DNA of 64,000 bases, from assembly GCF_017751145.1 (NCBI RefSeq), contig NZ_CP046640.1, positions 1,716,137 through 1,780,136 on the forward strand, given 5' to 3'. The position numbers and the translations under genes were made by a program. This document shows, piece after piece, positions 26,862 through 35,666 of this stretch. The notes below the pieces were generated by a model. It had not been told where the DNA came from. It saw nothing but the letters and a program-made list of their open reading frames with translations, and ran no database searches. The stretch comes from Iocasia fonsfrigidae (lineage in GTDB: Bacteria; Bacillota; Halanaerobiia; Halanaerobiales; DTU029). Each line of letters opens with the position of its first letter. The stretch's first letter is position 1.

Positions 26862-28634
26862 TTGCCTGGAATAAATGATAGTTTTATTGAAAAATTAAAA
26901 GACAGGGCTAATATTGTTGAGCTGGTTTCAGATTATTTATCTTTAAAGAAAGCTGGCAAAAATTACAAGGGACTTTGCCCATTCCATCAGGAAAAAACCC
27001 CTTCATTTAATGTTGATCCTGAGAAACAGTTGTATTATTGCTTTGGCTGTGGCGCTGGTGGTGATATTATTTCATTCTTGATGGAGATTGAAAATACTAC
27101 TTTTATAGAGGCGGTTAAGGTTATAGCCAGAAGGGTAGGATTAGTTATCCCTGAAGAGAATCCTTATGAACAACAACAGACAAAGGCAAGGGATAGGGTT
27201 TTTACTATTAATAATCTTACTGCTCGTTTCTATAATTATCTATTATTAAATGACCAAGCGGGAAAAAATGCCCTGGCTTATTTATATAAAAGGGGGTTTC
27301 AGGAAGAAGATATAAAAAAATATCAACTGGGCTATGCACCTGACAGCTGGCATGCTTTATTAAAGTTTCTGGTCTCTAAAGGATATCAGAAAGAGGAATT
27401 ACATCAGATAGGATTGATTTCAAAGAGTAAGGGTAATTATTTTGATAAATTTAGAAATAGGGTGATATTCCCTATTTTTAATGTAAGGGGAGAGGTTCTT
27501 GCTTTTGGTGCTAGGGTAATAGATAGTGCTGACTCCTCTAAACCAAAGTATTTAAATTCACCAGAAACCTTAATCTATAAAAAGGGGGAAAATTTATACG
27601 GATTAAACTGGGCTAAAAATTCTATTCGCAGCAATAATTATTCTATAATAATGGAAGGTTATACAGATGTTCTGACAGCACATCAATATGGTATTGATAA
27701 TGCTGTGGCCTCACTGGGGACAGCACTGACAACTGAGCAGGCAAGATTGTTAAAGAGGTATGCTTCAACAGTATATATTGCTTATGATGCAGATGCTGCC
27801 GGAGCCAGGGCTACTATGCGCGGTCTTGACATATTAAAAAGTAATGGTTTAAAGGTTAGAATTGTTAGTTTGCCTGAAGATATGGACCCTGATGAGTATA
27901 TTAAAAAGGAAGGTGGAGATGCTTTTAGAAATTTTTTGAAGGAATCCCTTCCTTTAATTGATTTTAAAATAAAGGAACTTGTTAAGAACAGGGATTTTTC
28001 TCAAGTGGAAGAGCGAATAGATTTAACAAGGAAATTAATATATTTACTGATTAATATAGATGATAATATAGAACGTCAGGTATATGCCGATAAAATTGCA
28101 GAGAGATTTGCAATAGATAGGGCGCTTATTAAAAAAGAGCTTAATAAGGGTTTGCAGGAAAAAGATACTAAAAAAAAGGATAAAAATTATAAAAACAGAT
28201 ATACTAAAAAGGATAATGAGACAAATACCCCTAATAATATAAATAGAATAGAAACAATTATTATTAAACAATTGATTGATAGGCCTGATATCCGGGAAAA
28301 GGTGCTTAAGTATCTTGAAACAGATTTTTTTTCCAGGAATAATAGGAATATTATAGAGTATATTTGCAAAAATCCCCGTTTTGATGTTAAAGAAGATATT
28401 AATAAGCTACAGGATAAAGAATTAAAAAAAAGGATGCTTGCTTTTGCGGTTGCTAATAATAATAGCAATATAATTAACAAATTTGGGGTGATTTTTAGTA
28501 AATTTATTTTAGAGGTAAAAAAAAGATTATATGCCAGGCTTCAAAATAGTGATAATATAGAACTTGACGAATTAAATATCCTGTTATTGAATTTCAAAAA
28601 GTTGTCTGCTTATAATAGGAAGGAGGGATTTTGA
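26862..28634 (+). CDS. dnaG: DNA primase
   Basis: Makes RNA primers for replication. The N-terminal CHC2 zinc domain shows CPFHQEKTPSF and YYCFGCGAGGD. The Toprim core has MEGYTDVLTAHQYGI, SLGTALT and the acidic YDADAAG. The C-terminal helicase-binding region (about 450-590) is Lys/Asn-rich and poorly conserved. Length of 590 is typical. TTG 26862 follows AGGGTGAGTTAAA. The stop is directly followed by the GTG of rpoD. Confidence 0.96.
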   Translation: MPGINDSFIEKLKDRANIVELVSDYLSLKKAGKNYKGLCPFHQEKTPSFNVDPEKQLYYCFGCGAGGDIISFLMEIENTTFIEAVKVIARRVGLVIPEENPYEQQQTKARDRVFTINNLTARFYNYLLLNDQAGKNALAYLYKRGFQEEDIKKYQLGYAPDSWHALLKFLVSKGYQKEELHQIGLISKSKGNYFDKFRNRVIFPIFNVRGEVLAFGARVIDSADSSKPKYLNSPETLIYKKGENLYGLNWAKNSIRSNNYSIIMEGYTDVLTAHQYGIDNAVASLGTALTTEQARLLKRYASTVYIAYDADAAGARATMRGLDILKSNGLKVRIVSLPEDMDPDEYIKKEGGDAFRNFLKESLPLIDFKIKELVKNRDFSQVEERIDLTRKLIYLLINIDDNIERQVYADKIAERFAIDRALIKKELNKGLQEKDTKKKDKNYKNRYTKKDNETNTPNNINRIETIIIKQLIDRPDIREKVLKYLETDFFSRNNRNIIEYICKNPRFDVKEDINKLQDKELKKRMLAFAVANNNSNIINKFGVIFSKFILEVKKRLYARLQNSDNIELDELNILLLNFKKLSAYNRKEGF

Positions 28635-29723
28635 GTGACTGAAAAAAATGAACTCAATTCTATAAAAATTGCTGAGGTTAAAGAACTAATAGAAAAAGGT
28701 AAAAAAGAAGGAAGCTTAACATATGAAGAAATAATGGATGCCCTTGAAGAAATAGACCTTGGCTCTGATGAAATCGAAAAAATTTATGAGCTGTTTAATG
28801 AAATGAATATAGATATTCTTGATAATAATAATGATGATGAAGATAAACAGGAAGATGATGAAGAACATTTAGATATTAGTATACCTGATGGTGTTGGGAT
28901 AGATGACCCGGTAAGAATGTATCTAAAAGAGATAGGTAAGGTTCCTTTATTAACTGCTGAGGAAGAGGTTAAACTTGCCAAAGGTATGGAGGCAGGTGAT
29001 GAGGCCTGCAAAAGAAAGCTTATTGAAGCCAATCTACGTTTGGTTGTAAGTATAGCCAAGAAATATGTTGGCCGTGGTATGCTATTTCTTGATCTGATTC
29101 AGGAAGGTAATATGGGTTTGATTAAGGCTGTAGAAAAGTTTGACTATCGCAAGGGATATAAATTTAGTACTTATGCCACATGGTGGATTAGACAGGCGAT
29201 AACACGTTCTATAGCTGATCAGGCACGAACAATACGTATACCTGTCCACATGGTTGAAACTATAAATAAATTAATCAGGGTTTCACGGCAGTTATTACAG
29301 GAAATAGGTAGAGAGCCGACACCTGAAGAGATAGGTGAAGAAATGGATATGTCTGCTGAGAAGGTAAGGGAAATAATGAAGATTGCCCAGGAACCTGTTT
29401 CACTTGAAACCCCGATCGGGGAAGAAGAAGATAGCCATCTTGGTGATTTTATTGAAGATGAAGATGCTCCTGCACCAGCGTCAGCTGCATCCTTTATTTT
29501 ACTTAAGGAACAGTTAGATGATGTTCTTGATACCTTAACTGATAGAGAAAAAAGGGTTCTGGAATTGAGATTTGGTATTGAGGATGGACGTCCAAGAACC
29601 CTGGAAGAGGTTGGTAAGGAATTTGGTGTAACCAGGGAAAGAATTAGACAAATAGAGGCAAAAGCATTAAGGAAATTGAGGCACCCTAGTAGAAGCAAGA
29701 AATTAAAGGATTACTTAGATTAA
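28635..29723 (+). CDS. rpoD: RNA polymerase primary sigma factor (sigma-A)
   Basis: Main sigma factor. The acidic N-terminal region 1.1 (about 1-75) is followed by region 1.2 ([17 protein letters not shown]), region 2 ([19 protein letters not shown] and [13 protein letters not shown]), region 3, and region 4 with [17 protein letters not shown]. Length of 362 is the normal Firmicutes size. The GTG start stands directly after the dnaG stop, with GGAGGGA close upstream. Many promoters in this window fit its TTGACA/TATAAT preference. Confidence 0.98.
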   Translation: MTEKNELNSIKIAEVKELIEKGKKEGSLTYEEIMDALEEIDLGSDEIEKIYELFNEMNIDILDNNNDDEDKQEDDEEHLDISIPDGVGIDDPVRMYLKEIGKVPLLTAEEEVKLAKGMEAGDEACKRKLIEANLRLVVSIAKKYVGRGMLFLDLIQEGNMGLIKAVEKFDYRKGYKFSTYATWWIRQAITRSIADQARTIRIPVHMVETINKLIRVSRQLLQEIGREPTPEEIGEEMDMSAEKVREIMKIAQEPVSLETPIGEEEDSHLGDFIEDEDAPAPASAASFILLKEQLDDVLDTLTDREKRVLELRFGIEDGRPRTLEEVGKEFGVTRERIRQIEAKALRKLRHPSRSKKLKDYLD

Positions 29724-29813
29724 AAAGGGTAGTAATAGAGAGCAAATAAAAGAATATACAGGTTTTTTATATTTTAAATTACTCCTATGGAATTAAATAG
29801 ACACTTTGCATGA

Positions 29814-29842
29814 TTGACCGTAAACTTATTATATCATATAAT
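29814..29842 (+). promoter_or_regulatory. Sigma-A promoter of the tRNA gene, with a palindrome over the -10
   Basis: TTGACC, 17 nt, TATAAT. A perfect 13-bp palindrome around a central C at 29835 (AAACTTATTATAT, C, and its complement; 29822-29848) covers the spacer and the -10 box. It is placed like an operator. As a weak alternative it could be an AT-only terminator of rpoD. Confidence 0.75.
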
Positions 29843-29904
29843 AAGTTTTGCGCGAATAAAGATAAACTTTCTGGATAAAACAGATTATTGTAGCGGGATG
29901 TAAA

Positions 29905-29981
29905 GGGCCCATAGCTCAGCTGGTCAGAGCAACCGGCTCATAACCGGTCGGTCCCAGGTTCGAATCCTGGTGGGCCCACCA
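29905..29981 (+). tRNA. tRNA with CAU anticodon (Met or lysidine-type Ile)
   Basis: 77-nt cloverleaf: acceptor GGGCCCA pairs with TGGGCCC, D arm GCTC/GAGC, anticodon stem ACCGG/CCGGT with loop CTCATAA, T arm CCAGG/CCTGG with TTCGAAT, and an encoded CCA end. The anticodon CAU can mean elongator Met or Ile2 with lysidine. The GGCTCATAACC arm resembles Firmicutes Ile2 tRNAs, so I lean to that, but sequence alone does not settle it. The 373-nt gap around it also holds its promoter and terminator and otherwise nothing recognised. Confidence 0.95.
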
Positions 29982-29993
29982 ATGAATATGCCA

Positions 29994-30028
29994 CCTTGTT
30001 CTAGTATACTTATAGAACAGGGTTTTTT
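29994..30028 (+). terminator. Terminator after the tRNA gene
   Basis: Stem CCTTGTTCTA/TAGAACAGGG with one wobble, then TTTTTT. Confidence 0.88.
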
Positions 30029-30096
30029 GATTTATAGATATAATATTATTGATTCACCAAAAAAAGCAATTTGAATATAATAAAGGAGAGGGTATG

Positions 30097-31203
30097 ATGA
30101 TAAAAGTACAGGATATCCTGGATAGTTTATATAAACTTGCTCCTGTAAGCCTAGCATTTGACTGGGATAATGTAGGACTTCAGCTTGGCAGCAGGACTCA
30201 AGAGATTTCTTCTGTTTTACTCTGTCTTGATGTAGACAATAGTATATTAGATGAGGCCCTGGGGAATAACTGCCAATTGATTATTTCTCATCACCCTTTT
30301 TTCTTTAATTCTTTAAAAAATATTGATCTGGATTCTAAGCAGGGTAATATAATTAAGAAGTTTATTAATAACGATATTAGTTTGTTGAGTTTTCATACAA
30401 ATCTTGATATTGCTGTTGAGGGCTTAAATGATTATCTGGCAGAAAAACTTGAGGTTTATAATTGTCAGAATCTTAAAGTCCTTAATTATGAAAAACTATA
30501 TAAGTTAATAGTCTATATACCTGAGTCTCATTATGAAAGGGTTAAGATGGCTATTTTAGATGCTGGTGCCGGCTGGTTTGGTAATTATAGTCATACTTCT
30601 TTTTCTACTGAAGGTAGAGGAACTTTTAAACCGTTGCCAGATAGTCAACCTTATTTAGGTAAAAAAGGGGTTATAAATACGGTAGATGAGATAAGGTTTG
30701 AAACAATTATAAAAGAGGAAGATCTAGAGACTATCTTAAAAGTAATGATTAATGAGCATCCTTATGAAGAAATTGCTTATGATCTATACCATTTGACTAA
30801 TAAGGGTAGAGAAGATGGGATTGGTAGGATAGGACGCCTTAGGAAGGCATGTACTTTAAAAGAGTATCTTGATTTTGTAAAAAGGCGCTTGGGATTAAAA
30901 CAACTACGTTTTGTTGGTGAAAATAACAGACACATACGTACAGTTGCTCTCTGCTGTGGAAGTGGGTCTGATCTGATTGAGTCTGCCAGTAAAGCAGGGG
31001 CAGATTTATATATAAGTGGGGATATAAAGTATCATGATGCCCAATTGGCTGAGCGACTAGATATGGCTTTGCTAGATGCTGGTCATTATGAGACAGAGAT
31101 TATTGTTAAAGAGTTATTACGTGAATATTTATCTAAAGAAATAAAAGGGATTAACTATCTTGTTTCCAGTGTTAATACAAATCCCTGGAAATACAGGGGA
31201 TAG
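30097..31203 (+). CDS. Nif3-like dinuclear metal-binding protein (YqfO type)
   Basis: Member of the Nif3/YqfO family (often annotated as GTP cyclohydrolase 1 type 2 homologue). The N-terminal half has SLAFDWDNVGLQLGS and the metal site ISHHPFFF, and the C-terminal half has SGDIKYHDAQLAER and LLDAGHYETE. Between them lies an inserted domain (about 135-240) with the PYEEIAYDLY motif, as in Bacillus YqfO. About 368 residues. The start may be ATG 30094 or 30097; AAGGAG spacing slightly favours the latter. Function is not well established. Confidence 0.9.
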   Translation: MIKVQDILDSLYKLAPVSLAFDWDNVGLQLGSRTQEISSVLLCLDVDNSILDEALGNNCQLIISHHPFFFNSLKNIDLDSKQGNIIKKFINNDISLLSFHTNLDIAVEGLNDYLAEKLEVYNCQNLKVLNYEKLYKLIVYIPESHYERVKMAILDAGAGWFGNYSHTSFSTEGRGTFKPLPDSQPYLGKKGVINTVDEIRFETIIKEEDLETILKVMINEHPYEEIAYDLYHLTNKGREDGIGRIGRLRKACTLKEYLDFVKRRLGLKQLRFVGENNRHIRTVALCCGSGSDLIESASKAGADLYISGDIKYHDAQLAERLDMALLDAGHYETEIIVKELLREYLSKEIKGINYLVSSVNTNPWKYRG

Positions 31204-31233
31204 ATTATATCTTTAAAAGGGAGGGTAAATCAT

Positions 31234-31425
31234 ATGATTATGTTCTTTCATACCTGTATTAAATGTGGAAGATTAATAAATCCCGAAAGGTTAGAGGTCC
31301 TCCCTGAGACCAGAATTTGTAAGGATTGTGCAGAAAAACTTGGGAGTGATATGATTATTAAAGATACTAAGATAGGAATGGACCTTGATACCTATAAGGA
31401 TTTACTTGGTGCGATCAGGAGTTAA
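31234..31425 (+). CDS. Small zinc-ribbon protein (DksA/TraR-type finger)
   Basis: 63 residues with a CxxC...CxxC zinc ribbon: CIKCGRLI and CKDCAEKL, spaced by RLEVLPETRI, which is the pattern of the DksA/TraR C4 finger. It lacks the long coiled-coil of true DksA, so a role at RNA polymerase is only a guess. AAGGGAGG precedes it. It follows Nif3, a familiar pairing in clostridia. Its stop is 11 nt before the rnpB promoter. Confidence 0.8.
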   Translation: MIMFFHTCIKCGRLINPERLEVLPETRICKDCAEKLGSDMIIKDTKIGMDLDTYKDLLGAIRS

Positions 31426-31436
31426 GGTATGAAACC

Positions 31437-31465
31437 TTGACATTGATTATATACAGTGTTATACT
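31437..31465 (+). promoter_or_regulatory. Sigma-A promoter of rnpB
   Basis: TTGACA, 17 nt, TATACT: a near-consensus promoter. Transcription would start near 31472, leaving about 48 nt before the mature RNase P 5' end. Confidence 0.85.
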
Positions 31466-31519
31466 AACAATGAATTATTTATATCGAACAAAAGTACTAG
31501 GTTGATTTTAAAATAGCAT

Positions 31520-31857
31520 AAGTTGACCGGGTGATCGCAACTATTATTATAGTTGAGGAAAGTCCGAGCTCCATAGGGTAGGATGCTGGATAACGTCCAG
31601 TGGAGGTGACTCCCAGGAAAGTGCCACAGAAATAAACCGCCTGTTAATTTTTTAGCAGGTAAGGGTGAAAAGGTGAGGTAAGGGCTCACCAGTGTTCAGG
31701 TGACTGAACTGCTAGGTAAACCCCATCTGGAGAAAGTCCAAATAGAGAGAACTAAGGTGGCCCGCCTGTTCTCCGGGTAAGGACGCTGGAGATATCAGGT
31801 AACTGATATCTTAGATAGATGATCATCCCAGACAGAACTCGGCTTACAGGTCAACTT
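31520..31857 (+). ncRNA. rnpB: RNase P RNA (type A)
   Basis: Catalytic RNA that trims tRNA 5' ends. The terminal P1 helix is formed by AAGTTGACC at the 5' end and GGTCAACTT at the 3' end. The conserved core GAGGAAAGTCCGAGCTCC and GTGCCACAGAAA is present near the 5' side, and GGTAAACCCC and the final ACAGAACTCGGCTTACAG match the 3' core. The length of about 338 nt is normal. The layout looks like the common type A rather than the Bacillus type B, judged from the core spacing. It fills most of the 483-nt stretch without protein genes. Confidence 0.95.
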
Positions 31858-31908
31858 ATTCTATCTACATCAAAAAAGAATAGTTGTGTTAGGCTTGGGG
31901 GCGAAAAG

Positions 31909-33402
31909 ATGGTGGGTAAAAACCTCATAGAAGACTTTTTGGAATTTTGTCTAAGCTTAGATGCCTCAGTAAGTAAAGAATTTATAATGGACAGTATTCA
32001 TAATTTTGCTGTTAACCATTTTCCCATTATTAGAAGCGGTTTATTCTTAGAAAAAGAAAAAAAACTTACTATAATTCCCAAAAATAATTTTAATACAAGT
32101 GAAATGCCTCCCGAGCGGTATTTACTCAAAGAAATAAAGGCTAACAGGGGTTTGATAATTGAAGAGCTAAACAATGAATATAAACTGTTTCCTGGACTTG
32201 AAGAACAGGATAATCCTTCAAATATAATAATACTCCCTCTTTATGATGGGGCTGATTATATTGGCTTTTTATTTTTTTATACAGGCACAGTTGTTGAACT
32301 GAATAATTTAGAAGAAAGTGTTTTGTTATTAACCGGTAAATTTTTTTCTATTATACTAAATAAAAATATATTATACAATAAAATGGAACAGAGACTGGCT
32401 GAATTACTTACCCTACAAAATGTAAGCGATTTTGTTAATTCAACCCTGGATTTTGAAAAATTAATTGATATTACTTTAGATGCCATAGTAGGTTTAATTG
32501 GTCTGCGTTCCTGTTCTATTACTGTTTTTATAGATAAACTTTTTGATGATGTATTTTCACGTAAACAAAAGGCTTTAATTGCCAGTATGGAAAATAAAAA
32601 AGAAATCGTAATTGACCTTAATAAGGGTATTTATAAGAAATTGGCCAGCAAAAGGTCACTAATTTCTGGAATGGTAGAGATTAATGATGGAGATGACATA
32701 TTTTCTTTTTTCCCCTCAAAAGAGATAAGTAATAATACTAGATACCAATATATTGTTTTGCCTATAAATAAAGGAAATGAATTATATGGTTCTATCAATA
32801 TTTTTGACCCTACCTTGGAACATCTTAATAACATCCAACATAATTTTCTTGAATCTTTTGTTAATCAGTTTAGTATTGCTCTACAAAATGCCAAATTATA
32901 CCGCAAACAGGAAGAGATGGCAAATAAGGATGGTTTAACTGGTTTATTTAATCACGGCTATTTTCAGAATAGATTAAGTCTTTTACTAAATGAAAAAAGT
33001 AAATGGCCTATTTCACTGCTTCTTCTTGATATAGATGATTTTAAAAAAGTAAATGACCAATATGGTCATTTGATTGGAGACAAGGTTTTAAAGGAACTGG
33101 CTGTTATTTTTAAAAAATATACCCGTGATGGTGATCTAGTTGCCCGTTATGGTGGTGAAGAATTTGCTATTCTATTACCTGAAACAGATCTAGCAAAAGC
33201 GGATGCTCTGGCTAATAGGTTAGTGAAGATAATCGATAATAATAAGATTAAACTTGATAATGAAAGATTACATATAACTGTGAGTATGGGTGTGGCAGAA
33301 TATACCCCTGATCAGTCTAAGGAATATTTTATTGACACTGTAGATCAATTATTATATCAAGCAAAAGACAATGGAAAAAATAGGGTTGAAACCGCCGAAT
33401 AA
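31909..33402 (+). CDS. Diguanylate cyclase with GAF-like sensor domains
   Basis: Makes c-di-GMP from GTP. About 497 residues: two GAF-like sensor regions (about 1-160 and 165-330), then a GGDEF domain (about 335-495). The active-site motif is GGEEF at 415-419, and the product-inhibition I-site RxxD (RDGD, 406-409) stands exactly five residues before it, so feedback control is likely intact. No membrane segment is seen. The frame extends upstream into rnpB (31819), but ATG 31909 is the sensible start, with GGGGGCG before it. No terminator separates it from rnpB. Confidence 0.93.
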   Translation: MVGKNLIEDFLEFCLSLDASVSKEFIMDSIHNFAVNHFPIIRSGLFLEKEKKLTIIPKNNFNTSEMPPERYLLKEIKANRGLIIEELNNEYKLFPGLEEQDNPSNIIILPLYDGADYIGFLFFYTGTVVELNNLEESVLLLTGKFFSIILNKNILYNKMEQRLAELLTLQNVSDFVNSTLDFEKLIDITLDAIVGLIGLRSCSITVFIDKLFDDVFSRKQKALIASMENKKEIVIDLNKGIYKKLASKRSLISGMVEINDGDDIFSFFPSKEISNNTRYQYIVLPINKGNELYGSINIFDPTLEHLNNIQHNFLESFVNQFSIALQNAKLYRKQEEMANKDGLTGLFNHGYFQNRLSLLLNEKSKWPISLLLLDIDDFKKVNDQYGHLIGDKVLKELAVIFKKYTRDGDLVARYGGEEFAILLPETDLAKADALANRLVKIIDNNKIKLDNERLHITVSMGVAEYTPDQSKEYFIDTVDQLLYQAKDNGKNRVETAE

Positions 33403-33477
33403 ATTTTGTACAATTATTGTATTATTTTAAGGGAAAATTATTATAATATAAATAACAAATAATAATGAGGTGTTAAA

Positions 33478-33720
33478 ATGAAGAAGGGGAATGTATTAGA
33501 TGCTGTAGAACGCCTGAATTCTACACTAAGCAAAGTGGCAGAATTTGATGTCTCAGATGTAAATCTAAGTGATAGAGTCCTTGATAATCGGATCATTACC
33601 CTTGAGGGATATCTTAGATTCCTGGAGAGTGAGGGGATTCCCAAGATTGAGTTGATTAATAAGTTGTTAAAAAAGCAAAACGGAGAAGGTGAGTTAGATG
33701 ACAGACCAGATCTACTATAA
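33478..33720 (+). CDS. Small protein of unknown function A (tandem pair)
   Basis: 80 residues, not recognised. Predicted mostly helical. The C-terminal half ITLEGYLRFLESEGI, then INKLLKK, resembles the same part of the next gene, so the two appear to be tandem relatives. The ribosome site is AATGAGGTG. The end overlaps the next gene by 23 nt, which suggests coupled translation and perhaps a two-subunit product. Codon use is like the neighbours. Confidence 0.7.
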   Translation: MKKGNVLDAVERLNSTLSKVAEFDVSDVNLSDRVLDNRIITLEGYLRFLESEGIPKIELINKLLKKQNGEGELDDRPDLL

Positions 33721-33904
33721 AGTTCAGTACCCACTTAAAAAGGCAATCAATATTATTAAAAGAATAGACCCTGATGATCCCTTTAATGGTAAGGAAATAA
33801 CAAGAGAAGAACTGGCAGAGATTGATTCATTTCTACGCCTGTGGAATTCAGAAGGCAAGCAGAATTTACAGGATGTAATTAGTAAATTAAAGAAGATACA
33901 ATAA
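33698..33904 (+). CDS. Small protein of unknown function B (tandem pair)
   Basis: 68 residues, not recognised. The C-terminal half contains EIDSFLRLWNSEGKQNLQ then ISKLKK, similar to the preceding protein (shared pattern FLR...SEG...I.KLKK). The start ATG has GGAGAAGGTGAG before it, inside the upstream gene. A hairpin follows about 80 nt downstream. Confidence 0.7.
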   Translation: MTDQIYYKVQYPLKKAINIIKRIDPDDPFNGKEITREELAEIDSFLRLWNSEGKQNLQDVISKLKKIQ

Positions 33905-33979
33905 CAGATATGATGATCAAATTTATGGTGATAATGTCAAGGGATAGATTCTTCAATTTTTCCTTGACATTTATCTTTT

Positions 33980-34012
33980 AGCCCTGTGATTTTAACCAGG
34001 GCTGATATTTTA
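33980..34012 (+). terminator. Possible terminator after the small-protein pair
   Basis: Stem AGCCCTG/CAGGGCT with a loop of about ten bases, followed by a short run of T after GATA. The weak T-run makes it only a moderate candidate. Confidence 0.5.
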
Positions 34013-34018
34013 AGTTCA

Positions 34019-34047
34019 TTGAAAACTCTATTAAAGTATGTTAAAAT
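34019..34047 (+). promoter_or_regulatory. Sigma-A promoter of yebC
   Basis: TTGAAA, 17 nt, TAAAAT, about 34 nt before the yebC start. Confidence 0.6.
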
Positions 34048-34080
34048 AAACTTCGAGTTTATTATTTAAGGAGGGGTTGT

Positions 34081-34842
34081 ATGGCTGGTCATTCAAAATG
34101 GGCTAATATAAAACATAAAAAATCGAAAGAGGATGCCAAGAGGGGAAAGTTGTTTTCTAAATTGAGTAAAATGATCTCTTTAGCTGCCCGTGAAGGTGGC
34201 GGTGATCCAGAGATGAATTCTGATTTGCGTCTAGCTATTCAAAAGGCTAAGGATAATAATATGCCGAATGATAATATAGAAAGGGCTGTAAAAAGAGGTA
34301 CAGGTGAACTTGAAGGTGTAGATTATGAAAAGTTTGTCTATGAGGGCTATGGCCCTGGTGGTGTTGCTTTATACCTGGATCTTATGAGTGATAATAGGAA
34401 TAGAACAGCTGCTGAAATTAGACATCTGCTTAGCAAGCATGGTGGTAATCTAGGTGAATCAGGTTGTGTAGCCTGGATGTTTAAACGGAGAGGCCAATTA
34501 ATTGTTGATTTAGCAGAGATTGATTATGATGAAGATGAAGTAATGCTGGAGGCATTAGAAGCAGGTGCAGAAGATGTAAGTGTAGAAGATGGGATGGTAA
34601 CAATATTTACTGCTCCTTCTAATTTTGAAGAAAGCAGAAAGAAACTTGAAGAGGTAGGTTTAAAGTTTTCTGCTGCAGATATAGCAATGATACCTGATAA
34701 TACGATAGAACTGGACAAAGTAACTGCCAAAAAAAACCTCAAGTTGATGGATGTCCTAGAAGACCATGATGATGTACAGGAGGTTTACTCAAATTTTGAT
34801 ATTCCAGATGAGATCATGAATGAAATATCAGAAGAAGAGTAA
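34081..34842 (+). CDS. yebC: YebC/PmpR-family translation or transcription factor
   Basis: Cytoplasmic protein of the YebC family (253 residues), linked to transcription control and, in recent work on relatives, to relief of ribosome stalling. It begins MAGHSKWANIKHKK and has the conserved GYGPGGVALYLD and NRNRTAAEIRHLLSKHGG. AAGGAGGGG precedes the start. It has its own promoter and a strong terminator, so it is mostly monocistronic. It stands ahead of bofC-ruvCAB, as in Bacillus. Confidence 0.96.
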   Translation: MAGHSKWANIKHKKSKEDAKRGKLFSKLSKMISLAAREGGGDPEMNSDLRLAIQKAKDNNMPNDNIERAVKRGTGELEGVDYEKFVYEGYGPGGVALYLDLMSDNRNRTAAEIRHLLSKHGGNLGESGCVAWMFKRRGQLIVDLAEIDYDEDEVMLEALEAGAEDVSVEDGMVTIFTAPSNFEESRKKLEEVGLKFSAADIAMIPDNTIELDKVTAKKNLKLMDVLEDHDDVQEVYSNFDIPDEIMNEISEEE

Positions 34843-34849
34843 GGTCCAG

Positions 34850-34875
34850 GACACTGATTTTTCAGTGTCTTTTTG
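34850..34875 (+). terminator. Terminator after yebC
   Basis: Perfect stem GACACTGA/TCAGTGTC with a TTTT loop and a T-run. Confidence 0.92.
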
Positions 34876-34932
34876 TATATTTTTTGGGTTTATGGGTAAA
34901 ATAATCCTAAAAATATACAGGGGATGGAATTC

Positions 34933-35613
34933 ATGCGTAAGATAACAAGACAGGTTTTGTTAGTTTCTTTTTTAATCTTTGCCATTATGCTTATCTGGAA
35001 TGAAGTTGATACTAATCATCATAATAATTCTTTAGATACACCGAATATTAAGCTGTCTAAGTTACCTGATGATATTGCTGAATCATTATCACTACTAAGG
35101 GAAAGGGCTGCAGAAATGAAGGATGAAGTGGTAAGAAATTATGATTTTAGTCTGGATATTGTTTTTCTTAGCAAAGATAAATATATTAATGCCAATACTC
35201 CTTTGATCTTACAAACATATTATAAAGATAAGAATAAATTAATACATAATATTACTGATATGCCTGATGATTTTGTAGGCTTATCAGTAGGTGAACTAAA
35301 TTCTATTAGTGGTGATTGGACGGTTAAAGAGTATGTTCCTGATAAGTCATTGATTTTATATAGGAGAAGTGTCTCACCGGGAGTTCAATCTAATCATTTT
35401 AATCAAGAGAATATTATTATTGGTTTAAAAGATGGCAAAATAGCAATATATACTGGTAATAAAGAAGCAAGGGAATTGGAGAAAGTAACTGATATATCTG
35501 TTCTTGATTTGCCTGATAACGAGAGGAAAATTCTGGAAAAAGGAATTCAGGTTTACTCCCAGGAAGAGTTATTAACAATCCTTGAAGGTATGAGGAGTTT
35601 TATTCAGGATTAA
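34933..35613 (+). CDS. BofC-like sporulation checkpoint protein
   Basis: About 226 residues with one N-terminal membrane or signal segment (about 7-22). The C-terminal half has the BofC pattern: [30 protein letters not shown] and a [17 protein letters not shown] end. In Bacillus, BofC is a secreted protein that helps time sigma-K activation during sporulation. Its place upstream of ruvA-ruvB-queA-tgt matches the Bacillus order. Overall similarity to BofC is weak, so I call it BofC-like. ATG 34933 has a better-spaced ribosome site than ATG 34924. Confidence 0.75.
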   Translation: MRKITRQVLLVSFLIFAIMLIWNEVDTNHHNNSLDTPNIKLSKLPDDIAESLSLLRERAAEMKDEVVRNYDFSLDIVFLSKDKYINANTPLILQTYYKDKNKLIHNITDMPDDFVGLSVGELNSISGDWTVKEYVPDKSLILYRRSVSPGVQSNHFNQENIIIGLKDGKIAIYTGNKEARELEKVTDISVLDLPDNERKILEKGIQVYSQEELLTILEGMRSFIQD

Positions 35614-35666
35614 TAGCTATAGTTATTACATTTTATAGTACATATATCAGCAATGGGGTGGTTTTT

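Noticed and set aside
29219-29698. 159-residue minus-strand frame opposite rpoD
   Set aside because: Serine-rich shadow of a well-supported gene, with no start signals; the same holds for 4236-4724, 3110-3619 and 19938-20354.
31459-31689. Minus-strand open frame
   Set aside because: Covers the RNase P RNA in antisense; no ribosome site and no recognisable protein.
31819-31908. Upstream extension of the diguanylate cyclase
   Set aside because: Falls within the 3' end of rnpB and adds non-homologous residues; ATG 31909 is preferred.
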